From positions 1 through 34,716 of the forward strand of contig NZ_BCSW01000031.1 of NCBI RefSeq assembly GCF_001571065.1: a stretch of DNA of 34,716 nucleotides, read 5' to 3'. This DNA comes from Dietzia cinnamea NBRC 102147 (GTDB lineage Bacteria > Actinomycetota > Actinomycetes > Mycobacteriales > Mycobacteriaceae). The notes under the pieces are model-generated. The model did no database searches. It saw only the letters and a program-made list of their open reading frames with translations, and was not told the origin of the DNA. The translations under genes and the position numbers were made by a program. This document shows positions 19,778 to 28,889 of this stretch, one piece after another. Each line of letters opens with the position of its first letter. Position 1 is the first letter of the stretch.

Positions 19778-20464
19778 TCAGTCCAGGGGTAGCAGGCTCG
19801 TCGGCACGGCCTGGACCTCGGCCACGCGGTCGATGTTCTGGCGCAGCCGCTCCCACTCGCCCGAGGGGATCTCCTTCTCCAGCCGGCGCAGCGCAGCCTT
19901 GTCGGAGGTGGCCCATGCGACGGGCATCGGGGAGATGAACTGGTAGAGGTTGTCGCGGCCGCGGGCGCTCCGGTTGCCCACCACGGCGACGCAGGGCACG
20001 CGCTCGCCGACCTTCGACTCGTGGCCCGCGACAGGTCCGCAGTTGCGGGCCACGAGGGCGGGCAGCTTCCCGGCGGAGCGGTCGACGGCGCGGTCGACCA
20101 GTGCCAACAGGGTCACGCCGCGCGGGCGGACCTCGGCGATGACGGCCGGGACGAGCTCGGAGGTCGAGTAGGTGTGCTGCATCGACCCCATCTTGCGGGG
20201 GATATAGCCGATCATGGCGAGGCAGCCGATCGCGAACGCGCCGGCCACCACCGCGATGATCCAGCCCCACGCCGCGAACTCCGCGAAGACGAGCATGCCG
20301 ATGCCGGCGGCGAGCACGATGACGCCGAGGATGCCCGCCGACCACTGCAGGCGGCGCACCTCGGCGAGGCTCTCGTTGTTCTTGCGGACCCAGGCATCGT
20401 CGACGGGGATGTCGGCGAGGCGGTACTGCTCGTGCGGGTTGCGGGGGGAGCGATCGGCGGCCAT
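19778..20464 (-). CDS. Membrane protein of unknown function (DUF3239-like)
   Basis: 228 residues. The start ATG 20464 opens MAADRSPRNPHEQYR. Two closely spaced membrane helices (ILGVIVLAAGIGMLVFAEF and WIIAVVAGAFAIGCLAMIG) follow at about 45-85, and a soluble domain of about 140 residues makes up the rest. The VDDAWVRKNNE segment before the helices resembles DUF3239 proteins of corynebacteria, an assignment from memory. No function is known to me. No good ribosome site is visible. It sits between nirB and the XPB helicase on the same strand. A 25-bp tandem repeat lies directly upstream. Confidence 0.75.
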   Translation of the reverse strand: MAADRSPRNPHEQYRLADIPVDDAWVRKNNESLAEVRRLQWSAGILGVIVLAAGIGMLVFAEFAAWGWIIAVVAGAFAIGCLAMIGYIPRKMGSMQHTYSTSELVPAVIAEVRPRGVTLLALVDRAVDRSAGKLPALVARNCGPVAGHESKVGERVPCVAVVGNRSARGRDNLYQFISPMPVAWATSDKAALRRLEKEIPSGEWERLRQNIDRVAEVQAVPTSLLPLD

Positions 20465-20485
20465 GGCGCCCAGTATCCCAGCACC

Positions 20486-20543
20486 CGCGGCGGCCTGGCC
20501 CGCGGGTGACCGCGGCGGCTTGGCCCGCGGGTGACCGCGGCGG
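20486..20543. repeat. 25-bp tandem repeat, about 2.3 copies
   Basis: 20486-20510 and 20511-20535 differ at one base (C/T), and a third partial copy runs to 20543. It lies between the XPB gene and the DUF3239-like gene, both on the minus strand. Each unit contains CCCGCGGG, which can form small hairpins. Confidence 0.87.
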
Positions 20544-20590
20544 AGCCGGGTCGCCCCCGGGACCGGGCCGGCATCGGGCCTCAACGCACC

Positions 20591-22258
20591 TCAGCCCACC
20601 TCGGGGATGGACGGGCCGAGCAGGTCGTCGGCGTCGACGATCCGGTACGCGTACCCCTGCTCGGCGAGGAACCGCTGGCGGTGCGCGGCGTACTCGGCGT
20701 CGAGGGTGTCGCGGGCGACGACCGAGTAGAAGTGCGCCTGCCCGCCGTCGTGCTTGGGCCGCAGCAGTCGACCGAGCCGCTGCGCCTCCTCCTGACGCGA
20801 GCCGAACGTGCCCGACACCTGCACCGCGACGCTGGCCTCGGGCAGGTCGATCGAGAAGTTGGCGACCTTGGACACCACGAGCGTGGAGATCTCACCGTTG
20901 CGGAACTGGTCGAACAGTTTCTCGCGCTCCTTGTTGGAGGTCGACCCCTGGATGACGGGCGCGTCGAGCTCGGCGCCGAGCTCCTCGAGCTGGTCGAGGT
21001 AGGCGCCGATCACCAGGGTGGGGGCGCCGGCATGGCGCGCGAGGATCTTCCTGACCACCGGGATCTTGGTGCGGGCGGTCGAGCACAGCTTGTACTTGTC
21101 CTCGGCCTCGGCGGTCGCGTACAGCATCCGCTCGTTCTCGGTGAGCGTCACGCGCACCTCGATGCAGTCGGCGGGCGCGATCCACCCCTGCGCCTCGATG
21201 TCCTTCCACGGGGCGTCGTAGCGCTTGGGCCCGATGAGGGAGAACACGTCGCCCTCGCGGCCGTCCTCGCGCACGAGCGTCGCGGTCAGGCCGAGGCGGC
21301 GGCGCGACTGCAGGTCGGCGGTCATGCGGAACACGGGCGCGGGCAGCAGGTGGACCTCGTCGTAGATCATCAGGCCCCAGTCGCGGGAGTCGAACAGCTC
21401 CAGCGCCCGGTGCACGCCCTTGGTCTTGCGCGTGACCACCTGGTATGTGGCGATGGTGACTGGCCGGATCTCCTTGCGCTCACCGGAGTACTCGCCGATC
21501 TCGTCCTCGGTGAGGGTGGTGCGGGCCAGCAGTTCCCGCTTCCACTGGCGCCCGGCGACGGTGTTGGTCACCAGGATGAGCGTGGTGGCCTTGGCCTTGG
21601 CCATCGCGGCCGCGCCGACCATCGTCTTGCCGGCGCCGCAGGGCAGCACGACCACGCCGGAGCCGCCCGCCCAGAACGAGTCGGCGGCCATCTGCTGGTA
21701 GTCGCGCAGCTCCCACTGCTCCTCCTCGGTGGACAGCGCGATCTCGTGGGCCTCGCCGTCCACGTAGCCGGCGAGGTCCTCGGCGGGCCAGCCCACCTTG
21801 AGCAGCTCCTGCTTGAGCCGACCGCGCTCGGAGGGGTGCACGATCACCGTGTCCGCGTCGATGTCGGCGCCGAGCATGGGGGCGATCTTCTTGTGCCGCT
21901 TGACCTCGGCGAGCACGGCGGAGTCGAGGGAGACGAGCGTCAGGCCGTGCACCGGGCTCTTGACCAGCTGCAGCCGGCCGTAGCGCGCCATGGTCTCCGC
22001 GATGTCCACGAGCAGCGGTTGCGGCACGGGGAAGCGCGAGTAGGAGACCAGGACGTCGACCACCTGCTCGGCGTCGTGCCCGGCGGCCCGGGCGTTCCAC
22101 AGGGCCAGCGGCGTGATCCGGTAGGTGTGGACGTGCTCGGGCGCGCGCTCGAGCTCGGCGAAGGGGGCCAGCGCCTGTCGGGCGTCGGCGGCCTGCTCGT
22201 GGTCGATCTCCAGCAGCACTGTCTTGTCCGACTGGACGATCAGCGGTCCACCGCTCAC
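20591..22258 (-). CDS. ercc3: XPB/ERCC3-type DNA repair helicase
   Basis: 555-residue superfamily 2 helicase, the bacterial XPB counterpart (M. tuberculosis Rv0861c), expected to unwind DNA 3' to 5' in repair. The N-terminal 100 residues form the Helicase_C_3/XPB N-terminal module (LIVQSDKTVLLE to ARYGRLQLV). Walker A has K211 (CGAGKT), DEVH is at 300-303, LTATLVRED includes the XPB RED motif, and QRLGRLLRP is motif VI. The GTG at 22258 is preceded by GAGGAGG 6 nt upstream, which decides the start. The helicase-associated gene ends 67 nt upstream on the same strand, so they form an operon. Confidence 0.94.
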   Translation of the reverse strand: MSGGPLIVQSDKTVLLEIDHEQAADARQALAPFAELERAPEHVHTYRITPLALWNARAAGHDAEQVVDVLVSYSRFPVPQPLLVDIAETMARYGRLQLVKSPVHGLTLVSLDSAVLAEVKRHKKIAPMLGADIDADTVIVHPSERGRLKQELLKVGWPAEDLAGYVDGEAHEIALSTEEEQWELRDYQQMAADSFWAGGSGVVVLPCGAGKTMVGAAAMAKAKATTLILVTNTVAGRQWKRELLARTTLTEDEIGEYSGERKEIRPVTIATYQVVTRKTKGVHRALELFDSRDWGLMIYDEVHLLPAPVFRMTADLQSRRRLGLTATLVREDGREGDVFSLIGPKRYDAPWKDIEAQGWIAPADCIEVRVTLTENERMLYATAEAEDKYKLCSTARTKIPVVRKILARHAGAPTLVIGAYLDQLEELGAELDAPVIQGSTSNKEREKLFDQFRNGEISTLVVSKVANFSIDLPEASVAVQVSGTFGSRQEEAQRLGRLLRPKHDGGQAHFYSVVARDTLDAEYAAHRQRFLAEQGYAYRIVDADDLLGPSIPEVG

Positions 22259-22325
22259 TTCGGGCCTCCTCGGGTCTCTCGCCGGGCCCGCGTAGGCCCG
22301 ACCCTCCATTGTCCAGAAATCCGCG

Positions 22326-24725
22326 TCAGCGCGTGGGTTCGACGTCGGAGACGGAGATCACCCGGTGCAGCGGCAGGACGACGGGCTCGGCCGAGTCCGG
22401 CTCGATGCCCTCGATCCTGCCGCCGCCGACGGAGGCGGGGACGACCAGCCGGGCGGAGGAGCGGCCCGCGGCGTCGACCACGGAGACGGTGACGGCGGTG
22501 CCGGTGCCCGCGGCCTCATGCAGTCGGGCGATGGCGGCCTCGCCCGTGTACGCGCCCGAGGAGGCACCGCGCGCCGAGCGCACGCGGTCTGCGGAGCGCA
22601 TCGCCGCGACCGCCGCCCGCAGTTCGGAGGTCGTGGGCGCGCGGGTCGGGACGCGGGGCGCCCGGGTGGTGCGGGACTCGCGGACGCGGGCGGCCGGCCG
22701 GGACAGCGCGACGACCGCGCCGGACGTGTCCTCGACGACGGGAGCGAACCCGTGAGCGCGCAGCGCCTCGACCAGGTCGAGCGGTCGGGCCTGGGAGACC
22801 AGGACGGTGGGCGCCACCGAGCGCAGCGCGGCGCTCTCCGCCACCGGCGAGCCGAGGACCTGCGCGACGAGGGACGGATCGTCGCAGCGGATGAACGACA
22901 GGGCGGTGCCCACCCGCAGGCGCCCGTGGCGGCGGGCGACGTCCTCGATCAGGTAGTCCAGCGACTGCGGGACAGGGGTGACGGACGTGCGGGCGAGCAT
23001 CTCGCGGATGCCTGCGGCCGTGCGTCCTGCGTCGAGCGCGCGGCGCAGGGACGTCTCGGTGACGCGGTAGGTGGTGGCGGCGCCGGCGGACTCGACGTCG
23101 GCGAGGAGGGCGAACTCCGCCGCCAGCTCCGGGGTGAGGGGGCCGGGGGCGAGGATCGTCAGGTCAGCCTGGACGATGACCTCCGACACCGGGTCGGGCA
23201 ACGCGGCGGTGAGGATCGGTTCGAGGTCCTCGACGACCGCGCCGCCGGAACCGCCGGAGACACCCGCGCCGGAGCCCCCCGCGCCGGAGCCCCCCGCGCC
23301 GTGGGACGCGCCGTGGGTGGCGTCGACCAGGTGGCGGGCGGCCGAGGTCGCCACGGTCCCGACGACGAGTCCCATCCGTCGTGCCTCGGCCACGGTCTCC
23401 GAGACGGGCCGCGCACCCGCGCGTGAGAACCACACCGGCGCCGACCAGCGCACCACCTCGGGCAGCAGGGCGTCGGCGGGTTCGGCCGCGGGGTCCAGGG
23501 CGGCCAGCGCCTTCAGGACGCGACCGCGTTCCGTCGGTCCGGGCGGGCCGACGGGCTCGCCCAGTGCGGGCAGGGTCCCGCCGCCCTCGAGCTCGGAGCC
23601 GACGCGCCACGGGGTGCGCGGCATCGACCACCACGCCACGACCAGCTCGGCCCAGCGGCGGGCGGGCTCGCGCGCCGACCACACGTCCGCGGCCTCGGTG
23701 GGCGCCCACACCGAGTCGTAGTCGACGTCCCCGACCTCGGCGTCGCCGACCGCGATGAGGCCGGCGGCCGCGAGGACCTCGAGCAACAGGGGCAGCTCGG
23801 ACTCCTCGAGCGCGGCCGCCCGCGCCACCCGGCGCAACTCGCGGACCCCCACGCCGCCGGCCTTGAGGGTGGCCGCCGGGGCGGTCGAGAGCGCCGCCAG
23901 CACCGAGTCGCAGCGGTGGAGCAGGTCGAGGGCCGCCACGCCGCCGGAGGCGTCCACCTCGCGGGCCCGCCCGGCACCCGCCCCGACGCGGGGCGTCGCC
24001 CAGGCCGGGGGGTGGAGCAGGGACGAGCCGTCCGCGCGGGCCCCGTGGCGAGCCCGGTCGAGGGCGTGGGCGCGGGGCACCACCCGCTCGGCGTCGTCGT
24101 CGCCGGTGAGCTCCGCCAACCCCGCCTGGGCGAGTTCGACCGCGGCCGCGCGCACGGACTCCGACGCCCCGGCCCCGAGCGCACCGGCCGGGATGCGCCC
24201 GCGGGCGATGGCCTCGAGGACCCCCGCCGCAGCCGAGGACAGGCCGCCCCACGCCGCCTCGAGATCGGCCCCGGCGGGCTCGCCCGGATGAGGGGCCACC
24301 ACGGGAGCCGACCGGATCGCCACCGCCGTGACGGGCACCATCCGCGCCGAGTCCTCCTCGCCCCAGATCAACGCGAGTTCGCGGAGACGGGCCACGGCGG
24401 CGTGGAAGACGGGCTCGTCGTCGTCGACACCCAGTCTCCCCGACACCGCGCCGAGCGGTACGGCCCCGGAATCGGCACCGACCGCGGCGGCTGCGGCCGC
24501 CACGAGCAGCTCCGGCCACGACAACGTCCCCACCGCCCGCGCGGTGGACGCCGGCAGGCGCAGGCGCGAGGCCAACACGTCCAGCGAGGCGGGCGGGGGA
24601 GTGGCCACGTCCGGGCGCAGCTCGCACACGCGCACGAGGGCGTCGTCGGACAACCCGGCGAGCCAGGCGGGGAAGTCCGGCGCGTCGGCGGTGGCGCCGC
24701 GGGAGGTGGCTCGGGAGCTCGGCAT
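22326..24725 (-). CDS. Helicase-associated domain protein (XPB partner, Rv0862c-like)
   Basis: 799-residue protein encoded just upstream of the XPB helicase; the pair is conserved in mycobacteria as Rv0862c-Rv0861c. It lacks Walker motifs. The N-terminal half is Ala-rich and helical with winged-helix-like stretches. A Gly/Ser linker encoded by a 15-bp repeat (23266-23300) precedes a Helicase_C_3-type module (VIVQADLTILAPG to RRHGRLRVG, about 22910-23185) resembling the N-terminus of the helicase. The C-terminus is a small beta-rich segment. The ATG at 24725 begins MPSSRATSRG; TAGGCT (24741-24736 on the minus strand) lies 10 nt upstream and could be a -10 giving a very short leader. Probably a DNA- or helicase-binding partner; function inferred from context. 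Confidence 0.87.
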   Translation of the reverse strand: MPSSRATSRGATADAPDFPAWLAGLSDDALVRVCELRPDVATPPPASLDVLASRLRLPASTARAVGTLSWPELLVAAAAAAVGADSGAVPLGAVSGRLGVDDDEPVFHAAVARLRELALIWGEEDSARMVPVTAVAIRSAPVVAPHPGEPAGADLEAAWGGLSSAAAGVLEAIARGRIPAGALGAGASESVRAAAVELAQAGLAELTGDDDAERVVPRAHALDRARHGARADGSSLLHPPAWATPRVGAGAGRAREVDASGGVAALDLLHRCDSVLAALSTAPAATLKAGGVGVRELRRVARAAALEESELPLLLEVLAAAGLIAVGDAEVGDVDYDSVWAPTEAADVWSAREPARRWAELVVAWWSMPRTPWRVGSELEGGGTLPALGEPVGPPGPTERGRVLKALAALDPAAEPADALLPEVVRWSAPVWFSRAGARPVSETVAEARRMGLVVGTVATSAARHLVDATHGASHGAGGSGAGGSGAGVSGGSGGAVVEDLEPILTAALPDPVSEVIVQADLTILAPGPLTPELAAEFALLADVESAGAATTYRVTETSLRRALDAGRTAAGIREMLARTSVTPVPQSLDYLIEDVARRHGRLRVGTALSFIRCDDPSLVAQVLGSPVAESAALRSVAPTVLVSQARPLDLVEALRAHGFAPVVEDTSGAVVALSRPAARVRESRTTRAPRVPTRAPTTSELRAAVAAMRSADRVRSARGASSGAYTGEAAIARLHEAAGTGTAVTVSVVDAAGRSSARLVVPASVGGGRIEGIEPDSAEPVVLPLHRVISVSDVEPTR
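23266..23300. repeat. 15-bp tandem repeat encoding a Gly/Ala/Ser linker
   Basis: GCGCCGGAGCCCCCC occurs at 23266-23280 and 23281-23295 with a partial third copy. On the coding strand it gives the linker GAGGSGAGGSGAG between two domains of the helicase-associated protein. Confidence 0.85.
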
Positions 24726-24828
24726 GATCCGTCCCAGCCTAGTGAGACCGCGGCGGCCGTGAGAACCGGTCCGCGTGGGAATCGACCCACCTGCTGCCGA
24801 ATCGGGTCGGAGGTGAGAGACTACAGGG

Positions 24829-25029
24829 GTGGCTGCCAAGAAGAATCTGACCTATGACAACCCGGGTTGGCCCGACGCCTCGTACGGCGAGCACCCGGTC
24901 ACCGAGCTCGCCGCGCTGGTCGCGGGAGGCCTGTCGCCGTTCGGGCAGGAGACCTTCCCGCTCCCGCAGGAGCGACTCGGTTACATCCACCCGTACACCA
25001 AGATCAACGGCGCGCCCTGGGTCGCCTGA
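24829..25029 (+). CDS. Small conserved protein (Rv0863-like)
   Basis: 66 residues from GTG 24829, starting VAAKKNLTYDNPGWPDASYG. It is hydrophilic, with no signal or membrane segment. A similar small gene (Rv0863) diverges from Rv0862c in M. tuberculosis, and the same divergence here supports a real gene. GGAGG at 24809-24813 lies 15 nt upstream, rather far; CAGGGG is adjacent to the start. Function unknown. A strong hairpin follows. Confidence 0.78.
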   Translation: MAAKKNLTYDNPGWPDASYGEHPVTELAALVAGGLSPFGQETFPLPQERLGYIHPYTKINGAPWVA

Positions 25030-25064
25030 GATCCGACCTCCGGCGCGGCGCCGGGGAACGCGAG

Positions 25065-25100
25065 AAGGGCCGCCACTCCCTGTAGGGGGTGGCGGCCCTT
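25065..25100. terminator. Strong bidirectional terminator
   Basis: A 16-bp stem (25065-25080 with 25085-25100, one G-T pair) closes a TGTA loop, and the outer bases are AAGGG and CCCTT. It lies between the small conserved gene and the convergent rpf gene. Confidence 0.87.
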
Positions 25101-25139
25101 CCTCGTGGCCCGGGTACCGCTCGGCGGGTGTCGCCGGTG

Positions 25140-25985
<846 letters not shown>

Positions 25986-26012
25986 CCGACTCGCTGACGA
26001 GTCTGCTACGGA

Positions 26013-26040
26013 ACAGTAGCGGTTCGATGCCGGATCGTCA
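26013..26040 (-). promoter_or_regulatory. Putative rpf promoter
   Basis: On the minus strand TGACGA (26040-26035) and TACTGT (26018-26013) are 16 nt apart, fitting a sigma-A-like promoter. A start near 26005 would begin the transcript just ahead of the riboswitch. Confidence 0.45.
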
Positions 26041-26095
26041 CCATTCTGAAATAAAAAGAGCTCGCCCGGGCGGAGATAGCGCGCTGTTATCCGCT

Positions 26096-26114
26096 CGTTA
26101 CCTGGGTCGTTACC
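26096..26114 (-). promoter_or_regulatory. GTAACG direct repeat upstream of rpf
   Basis: CGTTACC occurs at 26096-26102 and 26108-26114 (GGTAACG twice on the rpf strand, 12-bp period). MtrA, a regulator of cell-wall hydrolase genes in Actinobacteria, binds GTAAC-type direct repeats, though usually with slightly different spacing. It lies about 55 bp upstream of the putative -35. Confidence 0.4.
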
Positions 26115-26130
26115 GGGCGGGTGGGGTTGG

Positions 26131-26418
26131 TCACACCCTGGGCGGGCGCGAGCCGAGAATGGCGTACGCGAGGCCCAGCAGGAAGCCCACCGGAGTGAAG
26201 AACATCGCGCCGAGGTACAGGATCGTCGGCGCGTCGCGGTCGAGCACGAACGGCGTCAGCGCGGCGACGATCGTGAAGACGACCCCGATCGCGAAGATGA
26301 TCAGCGCGGCCACGAACAGCCCGCGGCGACGTGGCCGCGCGGGCGCGTGCGCGTCACCGGAGGCGGACGCGTCGGGTGTCCAGGGGTCGTCGGCCGGGCG
26401 TCGATCGTCGGAGGTCAC
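26131..26418 (-). CDS. Small two-helix membrane protein (Rv0870c-like)
   Basis: 95 residues: a charged, Pro/Asp-rich cytosolic N-terminus of about 45 residues, then two hydrophobic helices (GLFVAALIIFAIGVVFTIVAAL and TILYLGAMFFTPVGFLLGLAYAIL, given here only to mark their ends) and a short basic tail. The place, divergent from a CspB-like gene, matches Rv0870c in M. tuberculosis. GTG 26418 is chosen because TACCCT (26431-26426 on the minus strand) lies 7 nt upstream, the spacing of a -10 for a leaderless mRNA, and no ribosome site exists. GTG 26463 is the longer alternative. Function unknown. Confidence 0.75.
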   Translation of the reverse strand: MTSDDRRPADDPWTPDASASGDAHAPARPRRRGLFVAALIIFAIGVVFTIVAALTPFVLDRDAPTILYLGAMFFTPVGFLLGLAYAILGSRPPRV

Positions 26419-26468
26419 AGAGGGGAGGGTACCGCTCGCCTCGCGGCCGTCACCAACGCGCACGAGGG

Positions 26469-26474
26469 TAGTCT
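26469..26474 (+). promoter_or_regulatory. Putative -10 of the cold-shock-like gene
   Basis: TAGTCT fits the TANNNT -10 pattern and would give a leader of roughly 55 nt before the GTG at 26536. No clear -35 is seen. Confidence 0.35.
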
Positions 26475-26535
26475 CTGATCGTCAGTGGAGTTGTCGGTCG
26501 CGCCCGTGCGCGCCCGGGACGGAAGGTGGTTCGCG

Positions 26536-26937
26536 GTGCCCAGCGGCAAGGTCAAGTGGTACGACGCGGAGAAGGGGTTCGGCTTCCTGTCCCAGGAGGG
26601 CGGCGAGGACGTCTACGTACGCGCGGACGCGCTCCCCGCCGGCGTGGAGACCCTGCGCCCCCGTCAGCGTGTGGAGTTCGACATGGTCTCCGGCCGCCGC
26701 GGTCCGCAGGCGCTGCGCGTGGTGGTCCACGACGAGCCGACCGTCGCCGAGGAGCGCGCCCCGCGCGGCGGGCCCAGGCGCTCGCCCGATGAGCTGCACG
26801 GGATGGTCGAGGACATGATCAAGGTGCTCGAGTCGACCGTCCAGCCGGAGTTGCGGCGCGGTCACCGACCGGACCACAAGATCTCGAGCCGGGTTGCCTC
26901 GGTCCTGCGCGCGGTAGCGCGCGAGCTGGACGCCTGA
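26536..26937 (+). CDS. cspB: CspB-like cold-shock domain protein with C-terminal extension
   Basis: 133 residues. An N-terminal cold-shock domain of about 65 residues ([23 protein letters not shown]1 at KGFGF) binds single-stranded nucleic acid. RNP2 reads DVYVRADAL in place of the usual VFVH, the same variant I recall for M. tuberculosis CspB (Rv0871, about 135 residues). The C-terminal half is charged and helical ([17 protein letters not shown] onward), absent from classical 67-residue Csps. GTG 26536 has GGAAGG (26521-26526) 9 nt upstream. It is divergent from the small membrane protein gene. Confidence 0.9.
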   Translation: MPSGKVKWYDAEKGFGFLSQEGGEDVYVRADALPAGVETLRPRQRVEFDMVSGRRGPQALRVVVHDEPTVAEERAPRGGPRRSPDELHGMVEDMIKVLESTVQPELRRGHRPDHKISSRVASVLRAVARELDA

Positions 26938-26952
26938 TCCCGTCACGGCGCA

Positions 26953-26975
26953 GGGCCGGGGCGAGGGCCCGGCTC
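26953..26975. terminator. Hairpin between cspB and the DUF2771 gene
   Basis: GGGCCGGG (26953-26960) pairs with CCCGGCTC (26968-26975, one G-T pair) around a 7-nt loop, between convergent genes. Confidence 0.5.
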
Positions 26976-26991
26976 CAGTGCGTTCGGTGGG

Positions 26992-27501
26992 TCAGTCCTC
27001 GTAGGTGAAGCCGACCGACCACTCGCCGTTGAGGATCGACTCCGAGCCGTCCGCCGCGTAGACGATCGCCACTGCCCGGATGGCCAGGCCCTCGATCCGG
27101 CCCTCCTCCGGGGTGGTCACGGGCACGAGGAGCTGGCCGGGTCCGTCCGCCTCGACCGTGTAGTCGCGCACCCCGTCGGCGCGGACCTCGTAGACGTCCA
27201 TCGTCGCGGACCGCAGCTCGCCGGGTAGCCGGACCGTCAACGTGTGCTCGTCCTGCACGTGGAATTCGCCGACCGGGTTGGTGTACGTGTTGCCGTCCAG
27301 GTCGGTCGCGGTGAACGGCAGGCCCCTCTCCTCCCCGCGGTCGGTGGCGACGGTGATCTCGGGCAGCGCCCCGTAGCGGGACTCCGACCCCTGCCACGCG
27401 CCGACGATCGCCGCGATCATGATGATCATCCACGCCAGGATCGCCCAGGTGACGGGGCGGACGCGGGGGCCGGTCGACGGGGTATCGCTGAGGGAACTCA
27501 C
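26992..27501 (-). CDS. DUF2771 family membrane-anchored protein (Rv0875c-like)
   Basis: 169 residues. A short N-terminus and one hydrophobic helix (AILAWMIIMIAAIVGAW, about 20-36) anchor a beta-rich extracytoplasmic domain (ITVATDRGEERG... VGFTYED). This fits DUF2771, one per genome in mycobacteria and relatives. The GTG start overlaps the stop of the MFS gene by 4 nt (GTGA at 27501-27498), which implies translational coupling. Its function is unknown; coupling to a transporter suggests an accessory role at the membrane. Confidence 0.82.
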   Translation of the reverse strand: MSSLSDTPSTGPRVRPVTWAILAWMIIMIAAIVGAWQGSESRYGALPEITVATDRGEERGLPFTATDLDGNTYTNPVGEFHVQDEHTLTVRLPGELRSATMDVYEVRADGVRDYTVEADGPGQLLVPVTTPEEGRIEGLAIRAVAIVYAADGSESILNGEWSVGFTYED

Positions 27502-28889
27502 CCCTTCATTCTGCCGAGCAGGTGGCCGTCGAGCGCACCCGGGTCACGTCGCCCACCCGGGAACCGCGGCCGGTTGCCGCCCAATCCGGGTACGAGGGTG
27601 GAGCCGCGGGCGGTGAGTAGTGACTGCGCGAACAGCAGGGCGCCGACCGAGGCGATCACCGAGAACCCGATCGTGAAGTCCGGGGGCAACAGCACGCCCA
27701 ACGCCCCGCCCGCGACCCACGCCAGCTGCAACGCGGTCTCGGACCGGCCGAACGCCGACGAGCGGGCGGCGTCGGGGATGTCGGTCTGGATGGACGCGTC
27801 CAGCGCCACCTTGCCCAGTGCGCTGCACACCGCGGCCACCAGCGCCAGGACGGCCGCGCCCAAGAGCGTGCCCAGGAATGCCGCGACGACGGCCGTGGCC
27901 AGCGCGGCACCTGCCGCCGTGCTCGTGATCCGGCCCGGGCGCCCCAGCGGCAGGCGGGCGCCGACCGCGTTGCCGGCGAAAGTGCCCAGCCCGCCGGCCG
28001 CGCCGGCGATCGCGAGCAGGCCCGCCTGTTCGAGGGCGGACGCGTCCTCCTGCGCCTTGGCGACGAACGCCAGATAGAGGGTGAGGAACCCCGTCATGAA
28101 CCGCACCAGCGCGACCGCCCAGAGATTCGCCAGGACGTTCCTGCCGAGCGGCCGGGTGAGCACGGCGCGCAGCCCACTTCTCACCGACCCTCCGTGTCCC
28201 GACCACAGGGAGGCGGATTCGTCGTCCTCCGACGCCTCGGCGTGCGCGGGGATCGTCATGGACACGTAGGCGGCCACCAGGGCGACAGCGGCGAGCAGCC
28301 ACAGCGCGGTGGAGGAGTCCCAGATCCACGCCACGGCGCCGGCGGCGGCCCCGGCTACCACGCTGCCGCCGACATGCCCCAGCACCGTCAGGCGGGAGTT
28401 GGTCCGGACAAGGTCCAGCGCCGGCGGCAACACGTGCGGGGTGATGGAGGCCTTGACCACGCCGAACGTCTTGGACAGCACGAGCATGCCCAGGGCGAGC
28501 GGGTAGAGCAGCCACGTGTCGAAGTTCAGGCCGAGGACCACCGCGAGCACCGCGCGCAGGGTGAACGTCAGCGAGACGGTGAGCCGACGGCCACTGCGCA
28601 GGCGGTCGAGGGCCGGGCCGATGACAGGCGCGATCAGCGCGAACGGGGCGACCGTCACCAAGAGGTACAACGCGACGTTGCCGCGCGACTCCGCGGTCGC
28701 CGCCGAGAAGAACAGGGTGTTGGCGAGGGCGACCGCGAGGATGGCGTCACACGCGAAGTTCGCCACGGTGACGTAGCTCAGCGGTGCCAGCCCCGAGCGG
28801 GCCGCGCCGTCGGCGTGGAAGACCCGGCGCATCCCCCGCCCGGCGGAGGCGGCGGCCCGCCTGGCTGCTCCCCGGGGGCGCTCACCCAA
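27498..28889 (-). CDS. Major facilitator superfamily transporter (Rv0876c-like)
   Basis: 463 residues with about 10-12 hydrophobic helices and a cytosolic central loop rich in acidic and basic residues (AHAEASEDDESASLW). The fold is MFS, but I see no substrate-specific motif. The TTG at 28889 overlaps the glutaminyl cyclase gene by 8 nt and has GAGG 9 nt upstream; ATG 28832 with a G-rich upstream is the other choice. It is the middle gene of a three-gene operon (cyclase lipoprotein, MFS, DUF2771) with overlapping ends. Order and neighbours match Rv0875c-Rv0877 in M. tuberculosis. Confidence 0.87.
   Translation of the reverse strand: MGERPRGAARRAAASAGRGMRRVFHADGAARSGLAPLSYVTVANFACDAILAVALANTLFFSAATAESRGNVALYLLVTVAPFALIAPVIGPALDRLRSGRRLTVSLTFTLRAVLAVVLGLNFDTWLLYPLALGMLVLSKTFGVVKASITPHVLPPALDLVRTNSRLTVLGHVGGSVVAGAAAGAVAWIWDSSTALWLLAAVALVAAYVSMTIPAHAEASEDDESASLWSGHGGSVRSGLRAVLTRPLGRNVLANLWAVALVRFMTGFLTLYLAFVAKAQEDASALEQAGLLAIAGAAGGLGTFAGNAVGARLPLGRPGRITSTAAGAALATAVVAAFLGTLLGAAVLALVAAVCSALGKVALDASIQTDIPDAARSSAFGRSETALQLAWVAGGALGVLLPPDFTIGFSVIASVGALLFAQSLLTARGSTLVPGLGGNRPRFPGGRRDPGALDGHLLGRMKG

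Noticed and set aside
26050-26090. Terminator with T-run after the small membrane protein gene
   Set aside because: On the minus strand TTTTTATTT is preceded only by a 10-bp palindrome and an imperfect stem; no clean hairpin with a loop abuts the T-run.
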